From: Spirodela intermedia
Lineage: Eukaryota > Streptophyta > Magnoliopsida > Alismatales > Araceae
Assembly (NCBI GenBank): GCA_902729315.2
Contig: LR746274.1
Coordinates: 2,135,037-2,199,036 of the forward strand
Direction of reading: 5' to 3'
DNA length: 64,000 bases
Notes under the pieces: model-generated
Database searches by the model: none
What the model was told of the DNA's origin: nothing
Seen by the model: only the letters and a program-made list of their open reading frames with translations
Shown: in pieces, positions 57,039 through 64,000 of the stretch
Position numbering within the stretch: the stretch's first letter is position 1
How the letters are laid out: every line of letters begins with the position of its first letter
Made by a program: the position numbers and the translations under genes

Positions 57039-59885
57039 ATGGCGTTCCCCCGTAACGCGAGGGGCAGCAGGCAAAGGACCAGATCCCCGATCCTGCTGCT
57101 GCTCGTCTGCGCCCTGGCCGGCGCTTTGTGGTGGCTGTTCTTCTCCTCGTCCTCTCGTATTCTCCCGACTTGGGGGCCTGGATCGGGTGTGGCGAGTCTT
57201 AAGAATGACGTGTGGTCAAATGGCCTGGAGAGGAAGTACTTGTATTGGGGGAATAGGGTTGATTGCCCGGGGAAGCACTGCGACTCCTGCGCGGGGTTGG
57301 GTCACCAGGAGTCGAGCCTCCGATGCGCATTGGAGGAGGCCATGTTCCTCAATAGGTGATGTGGAGAATTTTTCCTGCCATTTCGGGGGACAACGGAGTT
57401 CAATTTTATTATATATCTTCAAATACTGCTATTCGTTTTCTCTGCTTTTCTCAAAATTTGGGTGCTATCTTATTACTGATAGATTATAGCTCATAGATTT
57501 TGATAGAAAAAGTATCTTATTTCCTGTTTATTTCGTAATTTATGTCTCTTGTGATTCCGTCTTCGTTGCCGAGGATCTGTACTCAACTCAAACCCTGCAT
57601 AATTTTTTTTCCTTCCAGAGTGTTCGTGATGCCGTCCCGAATGTGCATCAACCCGATACACAACGAGAAGGGGATCCTTCACAAGAGCGTGGATGCAAGT
57701 TCAGAGGAGCGGTGAGCTTTAATTTTGTGGTTCTAGCTTGGATCATATATTTGTGTTGGACGTAGGGTAGCTATGATGCTTCTTCCTAATGGATCTCTCT
57801 TGCAATATCAGGCTTCATCTTGCCTCCAATCCAATTTAGGGTTTTGTCTTCGGTTTATCCCAATATGGAAAATACCAGAAATTTCTCATTTACCTTAATA
57901 AGAGTGCAATTGATGTGGGAGATGATTTTCAAGTGGGCTGCCTACTGAATATGATCAAGGATAGGAAAAACTTGTACTACTTTGCTTCCTCATTTCTGTC
58001 TATTTCTGTGAGATGAGAAGAGGATTGTCTTTGGTTCTGTTCTTCGCATCTTTTTTTATTACATGAATGATAGCAATAATAACCACCCTTTGGTATTATT
58101 ATTTTTTAATTCAGATGGGCGGCAAGTTCTTGTGCGATGGATTCGTTATACGATGTGGATCTCATATCAAGGACTGTGCCCGTAATTTTGGATAATTCAA
58201 AAATATGGTATCATGTAATTTCCACGAGCATGAAACTGGGAAAACGAGGGTTGGCTCATGTTGAAGGGATCAGCCGCCTCGAGCTTAAAGAAGATAGTCT
58301 GCACTCAAATGTTCTGCTAATCAATCGCACTGCGAGCCCCCTTTCATGGTACTCCCTCTTTTGGATCGATGGCTCTCATGTGAAGAACTTGCTGGCTCTC
58401 ACTGAAAGTCCTTCAACCTTTTCCATCGCATTCTGTGTGAGAAATCCTTAATTTTTGCTAGGTGACTTCAGACTTGAGGAGTGCTTCTTAATCATGATAA
58501 TCACACCCAGGTTCATGGAGTGCAAGGATCGGACCAACCGCAGCTCGATCAAGCTTCCATACTCATTTCTCCCATTGATGGCTGCGAAGAAATTGAGAGA
58601 TGTGGCAGACGAGGTCTGTACTTTATACTGATCATCAGACCGAGGCTCACTGTTCTGTTTGCATAAAACTGCTTGAATTGTTCGATTTTTCTCAATTGTG
58701 GGAGGCCGCAGATGGTGTTTTATGTCCTAGATCACTCCAGCTTTGATTGCAATGAGGGCTATCAATTGGTTCGTTCATGATCATTCAGCTGAATTCCCAA
58801 TTTGGATTCTCCGTTGGGTTCCAAATCCTAGAAATTCTTTTTTTCTTTTTGTAAATTTCACTCGCTCCAGTTTTTATCTTGATTCGTTTATTTGTTAGAC
58901 AAATATTTAGTTATGATCTGATTCACATGAATCAGCCCCCTGGTTGGGCTGACTTTTAACCGGGCAAGCATTAGTCAAGCCCATCATTGACTTTGCATAT
59001 CGTTGTGACTCATTCAATCTTTGATATGCCATATTGTTATCATCCGGGAATAAACCGGATTGACTTTTTAATCATGAACTCCCTTATTTAAATGTTTCCT
59101 TGTTTAATAAATATTTAATTACTATCTGATTCACATGAATGAGGCCCCTGATTGGGCTGACTTTTAACCGGGCGAGCATTAGTCAAACCTATAATTGACT
59201 TTGGATCGTTGTCACTCATTCAATCTTTGATGTACCATACTGTTATCATCTGGGGAAGTTTCGATCTGAATGTTCCGATCTGTTCTTTGACTCGGGAAAT
59301 TTCCCCGGGGGCAGATCAAGAGCCTCCTCGGAGATTATGATGCAATCCATGTCCGCCGAGGAGATAGAATAAAAACCAGGAAGGACAGATTTAGGATCGA
59401 TCGAAGCCTCCATCCTCATCTGGACAGGGACACCCGCCCGGAGTTCATTCAACGGAGGATCGAGAAGTGGATCCCTCCTGGACGGACCCTCTTCATCGCC
59501 TCCGATGAGCACACGCCGGGGTTCTTCTCGCCTCTTTCTGCCAGGTTTGACTTTTATACATTTCGTATTATTCCGCCATTTTCTGGTATCTATGAGCATA
59601 TAAATCGTCGAGTAATGTTATTATTTGGGGATTTATGGGGATGAATCTGTTCTCGGCAGGTACAGGATGGCGTACGCATCGAACTACAGCGAGATTCTGG
59701 AGCCGGTGATAGAGAACAACTACCAGCTGTTCATGATCGAGAGATTGATCTTGGTGGGGGCCAGAACGTTGGTGAAGACTTTCAAGGAAGATGAAGCCGA
59801 CCTCTGCCTCACCGACGACCCCAAGAAGAATGCCAAGATTTGGTCCAGGCCGGTCTACACCTTGGATGAAAGTGGGGCCCACTAG
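57039..59885 (+). CDS. O-fucosyltransferase family protein (At2g04280/At4g12700 type)
   Basis: Six exons join in frame to 400 residues: 57039-57355, 57619-57711, 58115-58348, 58511-58613, 59315-59544 and 59660-59885 (TAG). All introns are GT-AG. Residues ~17-36 (PILLLLVCALAGALWWLFF) form a single membrane anchor, as in type II Golgi glycosyltransferases. The GDP-fucose-binding signature DAIHVRRGDRIKTRKDRF is at about 258-275. RSLHPHLDRDTRPEFI, KWIPPGRTLFIASDE and NYQLFMIERLILVGA follow and match this plant clade closely. Family members are predicted GT65-like/DUF246-like fucosyltransferases. For this clade the acceptor is unknown to me. ATG 57039 is the first in frame after the TATA box. Intron 4 (58614-59314) holds a tandem duplication. 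Confidence 0.9.
58891..59255 (+). repeat. Tandem duplication in O-FucT intron 4 (~210-bp period)
   Basis: Copies at 58891-59048 and 59101-59255 share CTGATTCACATGAAT, TTGGGCTGACTTTTAACCGG, GCATTAGTCAA and TCATTCAATCTTTGAT. The second copy ends 60 bp before exon 5. Confidence 0.88.
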
Positions 59886-60022
59886 GTCCGAAAAGCATGA
59901 TCGTCTTCTTTGACCTGCGGAAGTCATGGTCAACTTTGTATAGGGGTTGCTGCCAGGAGCCTGTTTTTGTCTAGCATTTGATTCATACAGTTGATTCATT
60001 ATTCTAGAGCTCTGTCTCTCTC

Positions 60023-60054
<32 letters not shown>

Positions 60055-60634
60055 AGTATATTATTTTATTTTATTCTTCTTTATACTTCTGCATCTCCCT
60101 CTATATATATATTTCTATGTTTCCCTCTTTTTATTTATGCATTTATTTTTCTCTCTACCTTTATGCTATTTTTATATGTTTTTTTGTCTTTAAATAGGTG
60201 TAAAAGTCCGGACTGTTCTGGTCGGGACGTTGACACTGTGGCTAATTGTGGCTAGTCAGAGAAAGAGAAGTAAGTTTGACCCCTTAGTAAGGAGAGTCAG
60301 AGCACCGCCGAGGAATGGGATACCGCCGGCCGCCGGAGAGCCCCGCGAGGGAAGGTGCGGTCGGGTCGCTGACCTGGGTTATAAGAGGCGGTGCGCCGAG
60401 CCAACTCGTGAGTTCCCCGCCGACGCCGCGTCCCCAGCCGTACCGACCGCACCTTCTTGGGTGAGAGAACGCGAAAGCAGGAGGAGAGAGAGACAGAGAG
60501 TGATTCTCTCCCCCCTCCTTTACTTGGGGAGGGACCATACGATGTCCGTGCGATGTCAGCGCCGTTGAAAACGCGTATGAAAATCTAGAGGCGATCCAGC
60601 GTGGGAGGGGGGAGCCCCGGGTTCCAGCTGTGCC
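59886..60634. other. Spacer between O-FucT-like and aspartic protease genes
   Basis: Begins with the O-FucT 3' UTR, then (AT)n-rich sequence at about 60021-60110, then GC-rich protease promoter and leader. A TTATAAG at about 60379-60385 could be its TATA element. Confidence 0.5.
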
Positions 60635-63222
60635 ATGGGTATGAGAGGTACTCCCGCCGCCTCCCTCCATCTTCTCATCACCGCCGTGCTTCTGTGCTCC
60701 GGCGCCGCCCTCGCCGGCGCGAACGGCGTGTTCCAAGTGAAGCGCTGGTTTGCGTCTCGCGATAGGTCTCCGGCAGACCTCAGGGCCCACGACGTGCGCC
60801 GACATGGCCGGTCGCTCGCGGCCGTCGACATCCCCATTGGCGGCCTCGGCCTCCCCTCCGACGCCGGGTAAAGATATGCGGCACGACTTCATAATTCCCC
60901 ATTCTTTTTGGAATATCTGTTTTCAATTCTTATCTCGTGCTGAGCTTCATTGAAATTTCTATCCCGTTTTTCTCCCTGCGTTAGATGATCATGCGATTTG
61001 TTTCGTGTAATTGTTCTATCATCTTACGGTATCAGATTCGCTGCGTTTTGGTCGTTTGCTTAGGCTCTACTATGCTCAAATTGAGATTGGCACTCCATCG
61101 AAAAGCTACTACGTGCAGGTGGACACGGGGAGTGACATCTTGTGGGTGAACTGCATCCAGTGCAAGCACTGTCCCAGCCATAGCGATCTTGGTGTACGTT
61201 CCATCTCATCTCTTCCCTTGCAGATGAATACTCTGGCCATTGACGAAATTCCGTTCTCTATACTGCATTTCCCCCAGCTGGATCTCACGCTGTATGATCC
61301 GAAAAGCTCCGACAGTGGGTACGTGGTGACGTGTGATCAAGAGTTTTGCACTTCAACATATGGTGAAGAACAAGCGTGTAGGCCACAGCAGCTCTGCGTG
61401 TATAGCATCTTGTATGGTGACGGGAGCGGGACTAATGGCTACTTTGTGACTGATAACCTGCATTACAATCAAGTCACCGGAGATCATCAAAGCGGACAGG
61501 TCAATGCCAGTATTACATTTGGGTTAGTTCCAGTTTACCATCTCTGTTTTATTACATTCCTTGTCTCTTCTTTGGAACAAGTTGACAGAGATGATAAAAG
61601 TGAAATGCATATGGATAAAAATAAAATGGTTTTATGCTGAATGATACACTAATCTTCCGATCGTTGATATCCTCTTTTCCCAGTGGAAGTTTTTCTTTCA
61701 TACGGCACTTGCTCAACACAAACATCCGTTGCTTCCTTTTAATAATCATGCGTACGGGCTTTTCCTTTAGTGTTGTTGTTGGGTAGGGGTGGTTAGATGC
61801 AATGTGCTGGATTTCGATCCAAGGTGAGTAGCTTAAGGGCCAGAAATGGAGTGAAGTAAAGTTTGCATGAAAAACAAATCGACAGTTTAAACCTCAACCT
61901 TAATAAGGTTTATAGATATTTCTTTTAAAGTTCATTTAACATTTTCTGTAGAAAATTTTAGAACCACGAAAAACTTCGGGATGTGATGCAAGGTCACTAG
62001 AAAGAAAGCTGACATATTGTATTTAACCAGAAGGAATTCCTTCATCTGTTGAATTATATTTCTCACATCTCATTATATCATGATCCTGAATATTTTTTGT
62101 TGAACGAAAGGTGTTCAAATTCTCATTCATTATTCTCCTGATTTTATTGGTTTTTTATTTTTATTATGAGACCAGTTTTTCCTTATTGTCTGTGTTTTTT
62201 TTTTGGGAACATCTGATTCTATGCTGTATGCGTTTTTCACTGTCTTTTCTGAATGTTTCCTTGTTTTTATGGAATACCCTCTTTGAACTATTTGAGTCAT
62301 GTGCACACACAATCTTTATGGAACTTCGTTTATGCACTGTACTATTTTTACTATTTTCCAATGCTAATACAGTGTTTTGAAAAGTGCATTTGGTGTGAAT
62401 GTGTTCCCAAAAAGCCACCGGTATAAGAAGGTTGAAAGATAGATCATGCTGGTAGAGACTATATTAATCGTTCAACAACTTCCCAAAGTGACAATTCATT
62501 CTTTCCCACACTACCACAGGTAGAAGTTCTAATTCACATCTTCTCAACTTACCTTTGGTGGCAATGAAGATCTAATTCATGAAGTGCCTCCTGCCAACAT
62601 TCATGTCAGTGTACATATTTAATGAATAAATACTCTGATGATCTGTTTTCCACATCGAAACTACTAGTACCCTCTGCCACTGCAGTCCATTTATCTTAAA
62701 TGGTTTTCACTCTTTCTTTTTTTCAGAGTACATAGAAAATTATGTTACCAATGTTGCCAATGTTGCCTTGTTTTTTCCACTAGTTCTCCAGTTTAAGTTT
62801 AAGATGAATAGTAATTGAATTCATGCTAAATTTTATGTTGATTTGATTCTGGATGTAACTAGGTTTTCTGCTTATTCGGTTGTATCTTTGTATTTATCTG
62901 AGGCTACTTGACTTGAGAATATTATATATGAGAGTTCTTGTGACAAATCTTTAATACCGCCGTACTTACTACAGTCGCATAATCATCTTCTGTTTAGGTG
63001 CGGTGCACAGCAATTTGGTGACTTAGGTTCATCAAGTGGGGCACTTGATGGCATATTAGGCTTTGGACAGTCTAATTCATCCATGATTTCACAACTAGCA
63101 TCTGCTGGAAAAGTGAAAAAAATGTTTTCTCATTGCTTGGATAGCGTAAATGGAGGTGGAATTTTTTCTATTGGTCAAGTAGTCCAGCCAAAAGTGAACA
63201 CAACTCCTCTGATACCAAATCA
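60635..63222 (+). CDS. Nepenthesin-like (A1) aspartic protease, N-terminal part
   Basis: Four exons join in frame: 60635-60867, 61064-61193, 61278-61522 and 62998-63222. The gene continues past the right edge (277 residues visible). MGMRGTPAAS followed by a hydrophobic LHLLITAVLLCSGAALAGA is a signal peptide. A prosegment with VKRWFASRDRSPADLRAHD follows. The first catalytic motif is VDTGSDILWVNC (Asp about residue 98), after IGTPSKSYYVQ. The flap region is YGDGSGTNGYFVTD. Cys spacing (CIQCKHCPSH) fits nepenthesin inserts, and ALDGILGFGQSNSSMISQL is typical of the fold. These are secreted or membrane-anchored endopeptidases. The second catalytic Asp (DSGT/S) is outside the window. The donor at 63223 (GTATGC) has no matching acceptor before 64000, so the next intron is at least 780 bp. 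Confidence 0.92.
61523..62997 (+). other. Aspartic protease intron 3 (1.5 kb)
   Basis: AT-rich, with no exon or element recognised. Confidence 0.6.
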
Positions 63223-64000
63223 GTATGCTGCTTTCCTTTTTTTTATTTTATGTTCCGATCATTCTTTATCTTATGTTATCTGTTGCCAGAGTAATAATTC
63301 TTCACATTGAAAGGGTCATAAAACTGCCATCATTCGATACCTTTAATCCAAATGTTTTGGAGGTTGGTAAGGTTATCATATTGTCCATGTTTTTATCCAG
63401 AAGTAACTTCCTGACTTCTAGAAATAGCTTTTCATGTACTATTCCCCAGACTGCGTAAGCGAATTTATGGCTTTCATGGAGGTACCTGTATGTGAGAACA
63501 TCAAAGATGAGAGAGGGAGGGAGAGAGAGAGAGATAGAGAGGGAGGGAGGGAGAGAGAGAGAGAGAGAGAGAGGGAGAGGGGAAGAGAGAGAGTGTAATG
63601 TGTTAGGACAGAATGATGGAACGAGATCCAAGACCAGAAGAGTGAAGCGAGGAAATCTCGTGTGGTTATTGCTCATGGGATTGTGTGGGGAGAGACACTT
63701 GTATCGCTCAAAGCTATGGCATGACTTCTGATGTTAAGGAAATGGTGGATAATGGAAGCTGTACACGGGAGCTATGAATTTCTTCAGTCTCTGAACAAGT
63801 AGAAAATATCTGGTATGTCCTCCACCCCTTCGTAGGTAGTGCAGGTAAAAGATAAGGGAGCAGCATGAGACGGTGATTTGGTCAAATCACCGATATTTGT
63901 CCTGAGAAACGTTGGGTCTCATCCACAGACAGAGATACCGATCCCTGAGTGAAGGATATGCTGTTTGGTAAAAATAGTCACCTTATATCGTTTTTGTGAG
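63223..64000 (+). other. Start of aspartic protease intron 4
   Basis: No protease exon found. Contains a GA-rich microsatellite at about 63506-63594 (GA and GGGA units). Confidence 0.55.

Noticed and set aside
61011-61640. 209-codon ORF as a separate gene
   Set aside because: It covers aspartic protease exons 2-3 with intron read-through. The splice sites at 61063, 61194, 61277 and 61523 restore the family sequence.
1-64000. tRNA, rRNA, CRISPR or bacterial operon features
   Set aside because: No tRNA-like A/B boxes with foldable arms, no ribosomal sequence and no spaced repeat array were seen. The gene structure is eukaryotic throughout.

Overview
This is nuclear DNA of a flowering plant. 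The genes have many GT-AG introns, and they encode a chloroplast starch kinase, a nepenthesin-type aspartic protease, an O-fucosyltransferase-family protein, an importin and an R3H-SUZ protein. Two copia elements primed by initiator tRNA-Met sit between or inside them. Very GC-rich coding exons next to AT-rich deserts suggest a monocot or another lineage with GC-biased exons. I cannot name the species.

Layout. 1-2815: copia retroelement 1 on the minus strand, cut by the left edge. 3795-9044 (+): C-terminal seven exons of an importin-beta-like gene of the SAD2/importin-7/8 type. 10000-13700: AT-rich, no gene seen. 13700-17200: pyrimidine/purine-rich spacer with a fold-back repeat. 17318-17761 (+): a small IBH1-type atypical bHLH gene with a TATA box and a telomere-like hexamer run. 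21394-31526 (+): an R3H-SUZ gene whose 6.3-kb fourth intron holds a complete but dead copia element (23740-29079). That element is itself interrupted by a solo LTR (26456-26780) of the family to which element 1 belongs. 32743-45535 (+): phosphoglucan, water dikinase (PWD/GWD3), 18 exons and 1,197 codons. 47677-48379 (-): a RIN4/NOI-like gene in three exons. 50000-56850: a second AT-rich desert. 57039-59885 (+): an O-fucosyltransferase-family gene, six exons, 400 residues. 60635-63222 onward (+): the first four exons of an aspartic protease, continuing past the right edge.

The genes share no pathway and do not form a functional cluster. PWD acts on starch in plastids, the importin on nuclear import, the bHLH on cell-elongation signalling, and the protease and O-FucT-like protein in the secretory system. 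I built exon models by hand from reading frame, splice sites and remembered family sequence. The PWD, R3H, O-FucT and NOI models all close in frame, which supports them strongly.

I saw no clearly undescribed biological system. The most informative signals are the dated nesting of retroelements (two exact target-site duplications), a hairpin-forming inverted repeat at 14.2-14.4 kb, several tandem duplications with periods near 170-210 bp, one of which reshapes the R3H protein C-terminus, and an unusually high density of (CT/GA)n tracts.
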